Positions 1-8,352 of a DNA stretch of 64,000 nt are shown here, one piece after another (positions within the stretch are counted from its first letter, which is position 1; the number at the start of each line of letters is the position of its first letter). The translations under genes were made by a program, and so were the position numbers. The DNA comes from Pseudonocardia petroleophila (GTDB lineage Bacteria > Actinomycetota > Actinomycetes > Mycobacteriales > Pseudonocardiaceae). The notes beneath the pieces are model-generated. The model ran no database searches. It saw nothing but the letters and a program-made list of their open reading frames with translations, and had not been told where the DNA came from. The stretch is from positions 2,425,501-2,489,500 of the forward strand of contig NZ_CP060131.1 in the NCBI RefSeq assembly GCF_014235185.1. Reading direction: 5' to 3'.

Positions 1-1283
1 GGGCCGCGGAGGCCGCGGTGCGCGACGCGGAGCGCGCGCTCGCGGCCGTCGACGGGGCCGACGCGGGCGAGTCCGCCCGCGAGGACCTGCTGCGCCGGCT
101 CGCGCTGCGCAGCGGCGACCGGCTCGCAGCCGCGCTGGCCGACGGGTCGGCCGAGCCGGCCCGGGCGGGGGAGATCGGGGCGGCGGTGGCCGCGCAGATC
201 ACCGAGGTCGCAGCGGCCCGCCGCGCCCACGCCGAGGCCCGGGTCGACGCCGGGCACCGGCTCACCGCAGCCCGCGCCGAGCTCGACCGGCTGCGCGGCT
301 CCGCCCGCACCCGGCGCGAGGCGGTGATCGGGATCGAGGCCGACGCGGCGGGCGACGTCGACGTCGAGCTGACCTACGTGGTCGACGGCGCGAGCTGGAC
401 GTCGGCCTACGACGCCCGCCTCGACGACGACGGCCGCGTCACGCTCACCTGGTTCGGGATGGTCGTCCAGGAGACCGGGGAGGACTGGCCGGCGTGCGAG
501 CTGACCCTGTCGACGGCCCGGCCCTCGGTCACCACGACGCTGCCCGAGCTGGAGCCGTGGTGGATCGACCTCGCCCGGCCGCGGCCGGAGATCGCGATGG
601 CCGCCGGGGCGGTGCCCGCGGCCCCGCTGCTGCGGGGCAAGGCGGTGGAGGCCGTCCCCGAGGAGGGGCTCGCGGCGGGCACCTGGCGGCTCGCCCGGCC
701 CACCGCGGTCGCCGCCGACGGCACCCCGCACCGCACGACGGTCACGACGGTGCGGGCCGACGCCCGCCTCGACCACCTCGCCGTCCCCGTGCTGGGTCCC
801 GACGCGCACCTGCGGGCCACGCTCGTCAACCCGAGCGGGCACGTGCTGCCGGCCGGGCCGGTGTCGACGTTCCTGGCCGACGCCTACGTCGGCACGACGG
901 CGCTGGAGACCACCGCGCCCGACGGCGGGATCGAGCTCGCGCTGGGCGTCGACGACCGGGTGGTGGTGGAGCGCGAGCTGGAGTCGCGCACCGCGCACCG
1001 GGCGCGGTTCGGTGCGCAGCGGGGCGCGGTGCAGCGCTGGCGCACCACGGTCACCAACCACCGGCCCGCCGAGGCGCGCGTGGTGGTGCGGGACCGGCTC
1101 CCGGTGTCGCGCGCGGCGGAGGTGAAGGTCGTCGAGGTCGAGCTGGTGCCCGAGCCGGCCGAGCGCGACGAGCTGGGCCGCTGCGAGTGGGTCGCGCGGA
1201 TCCCGCCGGGCGGCCGCTGGGAGGTCTCCGTGCGGTACGGGGTGGAGCATCCGAAGGACGTCGGGGTCACCGGCTACCGTTGA
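1..1283 (+). CDS. DUF4139 (mucoidy inhibitor MuiA-like) protein, 5' end cut by window
   Basis: The reading frame is open to the left edge, so the gene starts outside the window; the GTG at 18 is just an internal codon. What is visible is an Ala/Arg/Glu-rich helical, probably coiled-coil part (about the first 100 residues) followed by a beta-rich DUF4139 domain with the typical 'YVVDGASWTSAYDARL' segment near residue 120 and a C-terminal 'RIPPGGRWEVSVRYGVEHP' stretch. The family is known as MuiA-like; its biochemical role is unclear. No signal peptide can be judged. It ends 4 bases before a methyltransferase gene. Confidence is good for the family, poor for function. Confidence 0.75.
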   Translation, partial: AAEAAVRDAERALAAVDGADAGESAREDLLRRLALRSGDRLAAALADGSAEPARAGEIGAAVAAQITEVAAARRAHAEARVDAGHRLTAARAELDRLRGSARTRREAVIGIEADAAGDVDVELTYVVDGASWTSAYDARLDDDGRVTLTWFGMVVQETGEDWPACELTLSTARPSVTTTLPELEPWWIDLARPRPEIAMAAGAVPAAPLLRGKAVEAVPEEGLAAGTWRLARPTAVAADGTPHRTTVTTVRADARLDHLAVPVLGPDAHLRATLVNPSGHVLPAGPVSTFLADAYVGTTALETTAPDGGIELALGVDDRVVVERELESRTAHRARFGAQRGAVQRWRTTVTNHRPAEARVVVRDRLPVSRAAEVKVVEVELVPEPAERDELGRCEWVARIPPGGRWEVSVRYGVEHPKDVGVTGYR

Positions 1284-1287
1284 CCGC

Positions 1288-1998
1288 ATGATCGATCTGG
1301 ACGGGGTGGTGGCGCTCTACCGCACCCACGCCGCCGACCTGTCCGCCGTGGTCGCCCGGCAGCGCGCGTTCCGCGAGGCCACGCCGTCGATGACCCCGCA
1401 GCTCGACGACGTCGAGGCCGAGGTCACCTACCTGCTCCTGCGCGACGCCCGCCCGGCGCACGTGATGGAGCTGGGCACGTTCCACGGCTGGTCGACGACC
1501 TGGATCCTGCAGGCGCTGCGCGACAACGGATCCGGGCACCTGCACTCGTTCGACCGCATCGACAACGTGCGCCGCACCGTCCCGCGCGAGCTGGCGCAGG
1601 ACCGGTGGACGTTCGTGCACGGCGACGTGCGCGAGCGGCTCGCGGACGTGCCGCGCGCGGCCGGCTACCTGTTCGTCGACGCGGCGCACACCGCGTCGTT
1701 CGCGCGGTGGTTCCTCGCGGAGCTGTTCCCGCTCGTGCCCGCCGGGATCCCGGTGAGCGTGCACGACGTGCACCACGGGCGGCGGGTCCTGCCGTTCACC
1801 GAGGGCGCGGTGCTGCTGCGGTGGATGCGCGAGCACGGCGTCGACGGGTTCACGGCGTCGCGGCGGCGGGCACCGGGGGTGTTCGCGCGGCTCGCGGCGG
1901 TGCGCGAGGAGCTCGGGCTCACCGGGGCGCGGGGGACGACCCGCAACCCGATGCTGTGGTTCACGATGCCGGAGCCGGCGACGTCGGCGCGGAGCTGA
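1288..1998 (+). CDS. Class I SAM-dependent methyltransferase (Methyltransf_24 type)
   Basis: This 236-residue protein has a Rossmann-fold methyltransferase pattern: motif I 'VMELGTFHGWST' around residues 60-71, an acidic 'HGDVRERL' near 112 and 'YLFVDAAHT' near 128, as in the caffeoyl-CoA/macrocin-O-methyltransferase-like families. The substrate cannot be read from the sequence. A TACCGT -10-like hexamer at 1275-1280 sits 7 bases before the ATG, so the transcript may be leaderless, though that hexamer also encodes the end of the upstream gene. The 3' end overlaps the convergent MFS gene by 38 bases. Soluble, no signal peptide. Confidence 0.75.
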   Translation: MIDLDGVVALYRTHAADLSAVVARQRAFREATPSMTPQLDDVEAEVTYLLLRDARPAHVMELGTFHGWSTTWILQALRDNGSGHLHSFDRIDNVRRTVPRELAQDRWTFVHGDVRERLADVPRAAGYLFVDAAHTASFARWFLAELFPLVPAGIPVSVHDVHHGRRVLPFTEGAVLLRWMREHGVDGFTASRRRAPGVFARLAAVREELGLTGARGTTRNPMLWFTMPEPATSARS

Positions 1999-3271
1999 CC
2001 GGGGCGTCGAGCGGGTGGGCGACCTCGTCGCGGTGGAGGCGCCAGCCGAGGATCGCCGCGATCGCGAGGAACACCGGGATCGCGCCGACCAGCACGAACG
2101 TGACCGGCAGGCCCAGCGCGTCGCCGACGGGGCCGGCGAGCGCCATCGACACCGGCATCAGGGCGAGCGAGACGAAGAAGTCGAGGCTCGACACCCGTCC
2201 CAGCAGGTGCGGCGGCACCCGGCGCTGCAGCAGGGTGCCCCAGATGACCTGGGCGGCCGCCCCCGTGACGCCGACGACGAACGCGGCGGCGCCCATGACC
2301 CACAGCCGGTCGGTCAGGCCGAGCACGGCCAGCGGCGCGCACCCGGCGCCCCACAGCAGCAGCATCCAGGTGAGGTAGCGGCGGGGCAGCCGGCCCGCCG
2401 AGGCGACGAGCGAGCCGACGACCCCGCCGACGCCGTAGGACCCGAGCACGAACGCGTACCCGGACGGGCCCGCGCCGGTCTGGTCGCGCACGGCGAACGG
2501 TACGAGCACCTCGATCGGGCCGATGATCACCAGCACCAGCAGGATCGCGAAGGCCAGCGTCGCGAACAGCCACCCGGTGCGCAGGAAGTAGGAGAAGCCC
2601 TCGCGCAGGTCGCCGAGCGCGGAGGACCCGTCGGCCGCCGGGGCGGTCGGGAGCAGCCGGATCGTCAGCAGCGGGAGCAGCGCGAGCACGTAGCCGACGG
2701 CGGCACCGAGCAGTGCGGCGCCGGGCACGAACGCGCCGACCAGCAGCCCGGCCAGCGCGGGTCCGAGCGCCTGCTGGGCGATCGGGCGCAGCATGCCCTC
2801 CACGCCGTTGGCGGCCAGGAGCTCCTCGGCGGGCAGCATCGTGGGCAGCACCGCGGAGTAGGCGGGGAAGAAGAAGGCCTCGGCCGAGCCCACCACGAAC
2901 GCGATCACCGTCAGGTGCCAGAGCTGCATCACCCCGGACAGCGCCAGTGCCGCCGCGGTGCCCGCCGCCACGATCCGCACGACCTCCACGGTGATCAGCA
3001 CCAGGCGGCGCGGCAGCCGGTCGGCCGCGACGCCGCCGACCAGCACGCTGAGCACCAGCCCGAGGCTGGCCGCGGCGGCCACCAGGGACAGCTCCGACGG
3101 GCCGCCGCCCAGCGCTATGACCTGGTACACGATCGCGACCAGCCACAACCCGCTCGCGAACAGCGAGAACCCGATCGACGCGGCGAGCATCCGGTAGTCG
3201 CGGTGGCGGAACGGGCGCAGCGGCCGGGGCAGGGTGCGGGGGAGGCGGGCGCCGGGCTGCTCGATGCTCAC
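1961..3271 (-). CDS. MFS transporter, EntS-like/transmembrane secretion effector type
   Basis: This 436-residue protein has about twelve hydrophobic segments and the cytoplasmic loop '[11 protein letters not shown]' (about residues 77-87) typical of major facilitator exporters of the EntS/MFS_3 group. These are proton-driven inner-membrane exporters of siderophores, drugs or other small molecules; the substrate here is unknown. The start is GTG (3269-3271, minus strand). It is divergent from infA and convergent with the methyltransferase, overlapping its 3' end by 38 bases. Nothing links it functionally to either neighbour. Confidence 0.8.
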   Translation of the reverse strand: MSIEQPGARLPRTLPRPLRPFRHRDYRMLAASIGFSLFASGLWLVAIVYQVIALGGGPSELSLVAAAASLGLVLSVLVGGVAADRLPRRLVLITVEVVRIVAAGTAAALALSGVMQLWHLTVIAFVVGSAEAFFFPAYSAVLPTMLPAEELLAANGVEGMLRPIAQQALGPALAGLLVGAFVPGAALLGAAVGYVLALLPLLTIRLLPTAPAADGSSALGDLREGFSYFLRTGWLFATLAFAILLVLVIIGPIEVLVPFAVRDQTGAGPSGYAFVLGSYGVGGVVGSLVASAGRLPRRYLTWMLLLWGAGCAPLAVLGLTDRLWVMGAAAFVVGVTGAAAQVIWGTLLQRRVPPHLLGRVSSLDFFVSLALMPVSMALAGPVGDALGLPVTFVLVGAIPVFLAIAAILGWRLHRDEVAHPLDAPVSSAPTSPAPAS

Positions 3272-3359
3272 GGGGCCAAGCTCACCCCTCCCGCACGGGA
3301 AGGGTCAAGGCGGTTCCGGCGGGCTTGTACCCCATGCGAGGGGCCCTCTGCAAGCGTCG

Positions 3360-3365
3360 TACACT
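3360..3365 (+). promoter_or_regulatory. Probable -10 element of the infA operon promoter
   Basis: TACACT matches the actinobacterial TANNNT -10 consensus and lies 123 bases before the infA ATG in the 217-base gap between the divergent MFS gene and infA. No convincing -35 is seen at 16-18 bases upstream. The rest of the gap contains nothing else I can name. Confidence 0.4.
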
Positions 3366-3488
3366 GGTCTTTCGGCGCGTCTGTGCGCCGGTTCCGTCGT
3401 GCCTGTCAGGGCCTCGCGGTCCCGGTTCGACGACGCTCCTGTACGACCACCGAGAGTACGCACACAACTGTCACGGATCGCGGAGGAC

Positions 3489-3710
3489 ATGGCCAAGAAG
3501 GACGGGGCGATCGAAGTCGAGGGCCGGGTCGTCGAACCCCTGCCGAACGCGATGTTCCGCGTGGAGCTGGAGAACGGACACCGGGTACTCGCCCACATCA
3601 GCGGCAAGATGCGGCAGCACTACATCCGGATCCTCCCCGAGGACCGGGTCGTCGTGGAGCTGTCTCCGTACGACCTCACCCGCGGCCGCATCGTCTACCG
3701 CTACAAGTGA
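3489..3710 (+). CDS. infA: Translation initiation factor IF-1
   Basis: The 73-residue product starts [20 protein letters not shown] and ends 'GRIVYRYK', the standard length and ends of bacterial IF-1, a single S1-type OB-fold protein that binds the 30S A site during initiation. The start is the ATG at 3489, preceded by GGAGG at 3482-3486 only two bases upstream, an unusually short ribosome-binding-site spacing; longer in-frame readings upstream are not IF-1-like. It heads the ribosomal/RNA polymerase cluster, 27 bases before rpmJ. Confidence 0.97.
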   Translation: MAKKDGAIEVEGRVVEPLPNAMFRVELENGHRVLAHISGKMRQHYIRILPEDRVVVELSPYDLTRGRIVYRYK

Positions 3711-3737
3711 CCGACAACAACTGAGAGAGCGACGGAC

Positions 3738-3851
3738 GTGAAGGTCCAGCCGAGCGTCAAGAAGATCTGCGACAAGTGCAAGGTGATCCGCCGTCACGGC
3801 CGGGTCATGGTGATCTGCGAGAACCTGCGTCACAAGCAGCGTCAGGGCTGA
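3738..3851 (+). CDS. rpmJ: Ribosomal protein L36 (bL36), zinc-binding form
   Basis: A 37-residue protein starting with GTG and reading [20 protein letters not shown]. Cys11, Cys14, Cys27 and His32 form the zinc ribbon of the 'C+' type of L36. Actinobacteria often also carry a cysteine-free paralogue elsewhere that is switched on by zinc shortage (known for the group, not visible here). AGAGAGC upstream is a weak ribosome binding site. It is followed by a 173-base gap before rpsM. Confidence 0.97.
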   Translation: MKVQPSVKKICDKCKVIRRHGRVMVICENLRHKQRQG

Positions 3852-4024
3852 TCACCCGCAGTCTCTTCGTCCACAGGACGCAGCAACACAGAGGAACCCG
3901 ACGCACCTACCGCGCCACACGGGCGCAACCCACCCCCGGAACCAGGCCGGGGCCCGGAACACCAGCGGCTCCGGGACGGGCGTCGGGCAGACCTGGACAC
4001 GGCATCGACAGGAGAAACCGCCGC
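3852..4024 (+). other. rpmJ-rpsM intercistronic gap, no gene
   Basis: This 173-base stretch inside the ribosomal protein operon has no credible open frame. It is rich in C and A on the plus strand, has short GC hairpins around 3935-3975, and ends with the ribosome binding site ACAGGAGAAA (4008-4017) for rpsM. It may carry a secondary promoter or a leader for r-protein feedback control, but I cannot show either. Confidence 0.4.
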
Positions 4025-4405
4025 ATGGCACGTCTTTCCGGCGTCGACCTCCCCCGCGACAAGCGGATGGAGATCGCGCTCACCTACATCTTCGGGATCG
4101 GTCGTACCCGCTCCCTGGAGATCCTCGCCGCCACGGGCATCGACCGCGACCTGCGCTCGAAGGACCTGACCGACGAGGACCTCGCCAAGCTCCGCACGTA
4201 CATCGAGGAGAACCTGCGGGTCGAGGGTGACCTGCGCCGCGAGGTGCAGGCCGACATCCGCCGCAAGATCGAGATCGGCTGCTACCAGGGGATCCGGCAC
4301 CGCCGGGGTCTGCCGGTGCGTGGCCAGCGCACCAAGACCAACGCCCGCGGCCGCAAGGGACCGAAGAAGACGGTCGCCGGCAAGAAGAAGGCAGGTAAGA
4401 AGTAA
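4025..4405 (+). CDS. rpsM: Ribosomal protein S13 (uS13)
   Basis: The 126-residue product begins [20 protein letters not shown] and contains the helix-two-turn-helix 'IFGIGRTRS' and the basic tail '[17 protein letters not shown]' that contacts tRNA and 16S rRNA in the 30S head. Length and motifs are normal for Actinobacteria. Its TAA stop shares one base with the rpsK ATG (TAATG), so the two are translationally coupled. Confidence 0.97.
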   Translation: MARLSGVDLPRDKRMEIALTYIFGIGRTRSLEILAATGIDRDLRSKDLTDEDLAKLRTYIEENLRVEGDLRREVQADIRRKIEIGCYQGIRHRRGLPVRGQRTKTNARGRKGPKKTVAGKKKAGKK

Positions 4406-4812
4406 TGCCGCCCCGCACTCGCCAGCAGGCCGGACCCAAGAAGGTCCGTCGCAAGGAGAAGAAGAACGTCGCGCACGGGCACGCGCACATCAAGAGCACC
4501 TTCAACAACACCATCGTGTCGATCACCGACCCGACCGGTGCCGTGATCGCGTGGGCCTCCGCGGGCCACGTCGGTTTCAAGGGCTCGCGCAAGTCCACGC
4601 CGTTCGCCGCCCAGATGGCCGCGGAGAGCTGCGCCCGCAAGGCCGCCGAGCACGGCATGAAGAAGGTCGACGTGTTCGTCAAGGGCCCCGGCTCCGGCCG
4701 CGAGACCGCGATCCGTTCCCTCCAGGCCGCCGGCCTCGAGGTGGGCACCATCTCCGACGTCACCCCCCAGCCGCACAACGGCTGCCGGCCGCCCAAGCGG
4801 CGCCGGGTCTAG
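4405..4812 (+). CDS. rpsK: Ribosomal protein S11 (uS11)
   Basis: The 135-residue product has a basic N-terminus ('[20 protein letters not shown]'), the core '[11 protein letters not shown]' and the conserved C-terminal '[15 protein letters not shown]'. S11 sits on the 30S platform near the mRNA exit site. The ATG overlaps the rpsM stop by one base, and rpsD follows after 19 bases with the ribosome binding site GGGAAAGGGAG. Confidence 0.97.
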   Translation: MPPRTRQQAGPKKVRRKEKKNVAHGHAHIKSTFNNTIVSITDPTGAVIAWASAGHVGFKGSRKSTPFAAQMAAESCARKAAEHGMKKVDVFVKGPGSGRETAIRSLQAAGLEVGTISDVTPQPHNGCRPPKRRRV

Positions 4813-4831
4813 GGAAAGGGAGTAACAGAAC

Positions 4832-5437
4832 ATGGCTCGTTACACCGGACCCATGACCCGCAAGTCCCGCCGGCTCAAGGTCGACCTCGTCGGCGGCGAC
4901 CAGGCGTTCGAGCGTCGTCCCTACCCGCCCGGCCAGCACGGCCGGATCCGGATCAAGGAGACCGAGTACCTCCTGCAGATGCAGGAGAAGCAGAAGGCCC
5001 GTTTCGCGTACGGCGTGCTGGAGAAGCAGTTCCGCCGCTACTACGAGGAGGCCAACCGTCGCCAGGGCAAGACCGGCGACAACCTGCTGCAGATCCTCGA
5101 GGCGCGCCTGGACAACGTCGTGTACCGCGCGGGCCTCGCCCGCACCCGGCGCATGGCCCGCCAGCTCGTGAACCACGGCCACTTCCTGGTCAACGGCCAG
5201 AAGGTCGACATCCCGAGCTACCGCGTCTCCCAGTACGACGTGATCGACGTCAAGCCGAAGTCGATCAACACGGACCCGTTCATCATCGCCAAGGAGCTCC
5301 TCGGCGACCGTCCGGTTCCGGCATGGCTGCAGGTCGTCCCCTCGAACCTGCGCATCCTGGTCCACCAGTTGCCCGAGCGTGCGCAGATCGACACGCAGGT
5401 CACCGAGCAGCTGATCGTCGAGCTCTACTCCAAGTAG
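4832..5437 (+). CDS. rpsD: Ribosomal protein S4 (uS4), cysteine-free form
   Basis: The 201-residue protein starts MARYTGPMTRKSRRLKVDLV and contains an S4 RNA-binding domain around 'RLDNVVYRAGLARTRRMARQLV' (about residues 93-115), ending 'QIDTQVTEQLIVELYSK'. The N-terminal zinc-binding cysteines of some S4 proteins are absent, as in mycobacteria. S4 is a primary 16S rRNA binder and in many bacteria represses its own operon. A strong hairpin follows the stop, before rpoA. Confidence 0.97.
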   Translation: MARYTGPMTRKSRRLKVDLVGGDQAFERRPYPPGQHGRIRIKETEYLLQMQEKQKARFAYGVLEKQFRRYYEEANRRQGKTGDNLLQILEARLDNVVYRAGLARTRRMARQLVNHGHFLVNGQKVDIPSYRVSQYDVIDVKPKSINTDPFIIAKELLGDRPVPAWLQVVPSNLRILVHQLPERAQIDTQVTEQLIVELYSK

Positions 5438-5447
5438 CAGCCCGACA

Positions 5448-5479
5448 CCCCCGCCGCCGCAGGGAGGCGGCGGGGGTTT
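5448..5479 (+). terminator. Hairpin between rpsD and rpoA (terminator or attenuator)
   Basis: A perfect 11-base inverted repeat, CCCCCGCCGCC (5448-5458) and GGCGGCGGGGG (5466-5476), encloses a 7-base loop and is followed by TTT. It begins 11 bases after the rpsD stop and ends 52 bases before rpoA. Because rpoA normally belongs to the same operon, it more likely tunes read-through than fully ends transcription. Confidence 0.6.
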
Positions 5480-5530
5480 GCCGCGGCATCAAATAGCGGT
5501 TGCCGTGGAGCCTGAAGGAGGCCCCATCCC

Positions 5531-6577
5531 ATGCTGATCTCTCAGCGCCCCACCCTGGCCGAGGACTCGGTCGTCGACACCCGCTCCCGGTTCGTCATCG
5601 AGCCGCTGGAGCCCGGTTTCGGCTACACGCTGGGCAACTCGCTCCGGCGCACGCTGCTGTCGTCCATCCCGGGCGCGGCGGTCACCAGCATCCGCATCGA
5701 CGGCGTGCTCCACGAGTTCACCACCGTCCCGGGGGTGAAGGAGGACGTCACCGACATCATCCTGAACCTCAAGGAGCTGGTCGTGTCCTCCGAGGAGGAC
5801 GAGCCGGTCACGATGTACCTGCGCAAGCAGGGCCCCGGCCCGGTCACCGCGGGCGACATCGTCCCGCCCGCTGGCGTCACCGTGCACAACCCGGACCTGC
5901 ACATCGCCACGCTCAACGACAAGGGCCGCCTCGAGGTGGAGCTCGTCGTCGAGCGGGGTCGCGGCTACGTCCCGGCCATGCAGAACAAGGCCACCGGCGC
6001 CGAGATCGGCCGCATCCCGGTCGACTCGATCTACTCGCCGGTCCTCAAGGTGACCTACAAGGTCGAGGCCACCCGCGTCGAGCAGCGCACCGACTTCGAC
6101 AAGCTGGTGCTCGACGTCGAGACGAAGCCCTCGATCACCCCCCGCGACGCGCTGGCCTCGGCCGGCAAGACGCTCGTCGAGCTGTTCGGGCTCGCCCGCG
6201 AGCTGAACGTCGACGCCGAGGGCATCGAGATCGGCCCGTCGCCGCAGGAGGCCGACACCATCGCGGCCTTCGCGATGCCGATCGAGGAGCTCGACCTCAC
6301 GGTCCGCTCCTACAACTGCCTCAAGCGCGAGGGCATCCACACCGTGGGCGAGCTCGTCGGCCGCAGTGAGGCCGACCTGCTCGACATCCGCAACTTCGGT
6401 GCGAAGTCGATCGACGAGGTCAAGATGAAGCTCGTCGGCCTCGGGCTCGCGCTCAAGGACAGCCCGCCCGGATTCGACCCGTCGGCCGCCGCCGCCGAGT
6501 ACGGCTCCGACACCTACGACGCCGACCAGCCGTTCGGCGACGACGGCCAGGACTACGCAGAAACGGAGCAGCTGTAG
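5531..6577 (+). CDS. rpoA: RNA polymerase alpha subunit
   Basis: The 348-residue protein contains the N-terminal dimerisation domain ('[20 protein letters not shown]', about residues 28-47) and the C-terminal domain with two helix-hairpin-helix elements ('[20 protein letters not shown]' near residue 258) that binds UP elements and activators. It ends in an acidic tail. The start is the ATG at 5531 after the ribosome binding site GAAGGAGG (5514-5521); longer upstream readings are not conserved. rplQ follows after two bases. Confidence 0.97.
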   Translation: MLISQRPTLAEDSVVDTRSRFVIEPLEPGFGYTLGNSLRRTLLSSIPGAAVTSIRIDGVLHEFTTVPGVKEDVTDIILNLKELVVSSEEDEPVTMYLRKQGPGPVTAGDIVPPAGVTVHNPDLHIATLNDKGRLEVELVVERGRGYVPAMQNKATGAEIGRIPVDSIYSPVLKVTYKVEATRVEQRTDFDKLVLDVETKPSITPRDALASAGKTLVELFGLARELNVDAEGIEIGPSPQEADTIAAFAMPIEELDLTVRSYNCLKREGIHTVGELVGRSEADLLDIRNFGAKSIDEVKMKLVGLGLALKDSPPGFDPSAAAAEYGSDTYDADQPFGDDGQDYAETEQL

Positions 6578-6579
6578 CG

Positions 6580-7383
6580 ATGCCTCAGCCCACCAAGGGG
6601 GCCCGCCTCGGCGGTTCGCCCGCGCACCAGCGGCACATCCTGGCGAACCTGGCCACATCGCTGTTCGAACACGGCCGGATCTCGACGACCGAGGCCAAGG
6701 CGCGCAAGCTGCGCCCGTACGCCGAGCGTCTGATCACCAAGGCCAAGGTCGGCGACCTGCACAACCGTCGCGAGATCCAGAAGGTCATCCGCGACAAGAC
6801 GGTCGTGCACCGCCTGCTCGCCGAGATCGGCCCGTTCTTCGCCGACCGCCAGGGCGGCTACACCCGGATCACCAAGACGCTGCCGCGCAAGGGCGACAAC
6901 GCCCCCATGGCCGTGATCGAGCTGGTCCAGCAGAAGACGGTCACCGACGAGGCGAACCGCGCCCGCCGGGCCGCGGCCTCGCAGCAGGCCGCGTCCACGG
7001 CTCCGGCCGACGCGGAGGAGACCGCCACCACGCCGGCCGCCGAGGCGGCCGAGGAGGCTTCGGAGAAGGCGCTCGACGCCGCCGCCGAGGCCCCCGAGGG
7101 CAGCGAGACCCAGGAGAAGGCGCTCGAGGCGGCCGAGGTCGCCCAGGAGGCCGCCGACTCCGCCGACGCGCCCTACGGCGAGGGCAGCCACGCCCCGCTG
7201 GAGGACGTGGACCAGGCACCGGAGGGCTTCGAGATCAAGGGCAACGCCGACTCGATGCTCTACCACCTGCCGGGTACGCGGTTCTACGACAACACCGTCG
7301 CCGAGGTCTGGTTCGCCAGCGCCGAGGCCGCGGAGGCCGCCGGGTTCTCCCTGCCGAAGTCGCAGCAGAAGGACGAGTCCTGA
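6580..7383 (+). CDS. rplQ: Ribosomal protein L17 (bL17) with long C-terminal extension
   Basis: Residues 1 to about 120 are a normal L17 ('[20 protein letters not shown]', '[16 protein letters not shown]', '[19 protein letters not shown]'). The protein continues to 267 residues: an Ala/Glu-rich linker (about 125-200), then a compact C-terminal segment containing '[20 protein letters not shown]' and '[15 protein letters not shown]'. The last segment resembles a small domain I recall from other actinobacterial proteins, including nuclease tails; its function is unknown. L17 lines the peptide exit tunnel, so the tail would project from the solvent side. The ATG follows rpoA by two bases. Confidence 0.95.
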   Translation: MPQPTKGARLGGSPAHQRHILANLATSLFEHGRISTTEAKARKLRPYAERLITKAKVGDLHNRREIQKVIRDKTVVHRLLAEIGPFFADRQGGYTRITKTLPRKGDNAPMAVIELVQQKTVTDEANRARRAAASQQAASTAPADAEETATTPAAEAAEEASEKALDAAAEAPEGSETQEKALEAAEVAQEAADSADAPYGEGSHAPLEDVDQAPEGFEIKGNADSMLYHLPGTRFYDNTVAEVWFASAEAAEAAGFSLPKSQQKDES

Positions 7384-8249
7384 GCGACCCGCTCCACCCG
7401 CCCGAGCCCGCCGTCCCCCCGGACGGCGGGCTCGGGCCGTCTTCGTGGCAACGCTGCCGCGTCGACCTCGCCTACGACGGCACCGACTTCTCCGGCTGGG
7501 CGATGCAGCCCGGGCTGCGGACCGTCTGCGGGGTGCTCGTCGACGCGCTCTCGACGGTCCTGCGCGCGCCCGTCGCCGTCACGGTGGCCGGGCGGACCGA
7601 CGCCGGGGTGCACGCCACCGGGCAGGTCGCGCACGCCGACCTGCCCGCCGACCTCGACACCGCGTGGCTGGTGCGCCGCCTCGCCCGGCTGCTGCCCCCG
7701 GACGTCCGGGTCCGCGCCGTCACCGCGGTGCCGGAGGCGTTCGACGCCCGGTTCGGGGCGCTGCGCCGGCACTACCGCTACCGCGTCGCCACGGCGCCGC
7801 ACGGGGCCGACCCGCTGCGGGCCCGCGACACCGTCTCGTGGCCGCACCCGGTCGACGTCGACGCCGTGAACGCCGCGTCGGTGCTGCTGCTCGGCGAGCA
7901 CGACTTCGCCGCGTTCTGCAAGCGCCGCGAGGGCGCCACCACCGTCCGGGCGCTGCAGGAGCTGCGCTGGACGCCGGACGCCGACGGCGTCGTCACCGCG
8001 GCGGTCGCGGCCGACGCGTTCTGCCACTCGATGGTGCGCAGCCTCGTCGGGGCTCTGCTGGACGTCGGGCGCGGGCGGCGGGCGGTGGACTGGCCCGCCA
8101 CCCTGCTGCTGCGCGGGGAGCGGGCGAGCGAGGTGCCGGTGGCCCCGGCCCACGGCCTGACGCTGGTGGCGGTGGACTACCCGCCCGACGCCGACCTGGA
8201 GGCCCGGGCGGAGCGGACGCGGCGGGTGCGGGTGCCGGGCCCGAGCTGA
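7380..8249 (+). CDS. truA: tRNA pseudouridine(38-40) synthase TruA, probable CTG start
   Basis: TruA makes pseudouridine at positions 38-40 of the anticodon arm. The catalytic Asp is in '[13 protein letters not shown]'. The conserved N-terminal strand '[17 protein letters not shown]' lies upstream of the first in-frame ATG (7503), so that ATG cannot be the start. The frame offers no ATG, GTG or TTG between there and the end of rplQ; the only candidate is the CTG at 7380, which overlaps the rplQ TGA (CTGA) and has GAAGGA (7368-7373) at good spacing. That gives 289 residues, with a Pro/Gly-rich N-terminal lead encoded by a 16-base-stem hairpin. Function is certain, start less so. Confidence 0.9.
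   Translation: MSDPLHPPEPAVPPDGGLGPSSWQRCRVDLAYDGTDFSGWAMQPGLRTVCGVLVDALSTVLRAPVAVTVAGRTDAGVHATGQVAHADLPADLDTAWLVRRLARLLPPDVRVRAVTAVPEAFDARFGALRRHYRYRVATAPHGADPLRARDTVSWPHPVDVDAVNAASVLLLGEHDFAAFCKRREGATTVRALQELRWTPDADGVVTAAVAADAFCHSMVRSLVGALLDVGRGRRAVDWPATLLLRGERASEVPVAPAHGLTLVAVDYPPDADLEARAERTRRVRVPGPS
7401..7436 (+). terminator. Strong hairpin just after rplQ, inside the 5' part of truA
   Basis: CCCGAGCCCGCCGTCC (7401-7416) and GGACGGCGGGCTCGGG (7421-7436) form a perfect 16-base stem with loop CCCC, followed by CCGTCTTCG with only scattered T. It starts 18 bases after the rplQ stop. In this GC-rich genome such hairpins can terminate without a U tract. If truA starts at 7380 the hairpin is translated, and ribosomes may open it. 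Confidence 0.6.
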
Positions 8250-8352
8250 TCCCGCGCGTCGTCAACTCTGGGTTACCGATGCCGCCGCGGTGGTTCCGCG
8301 GGCGGCGGGGGCGGTCGTAGCGTCGGGCCACCGACCTGCGGAGGCACAGCCG

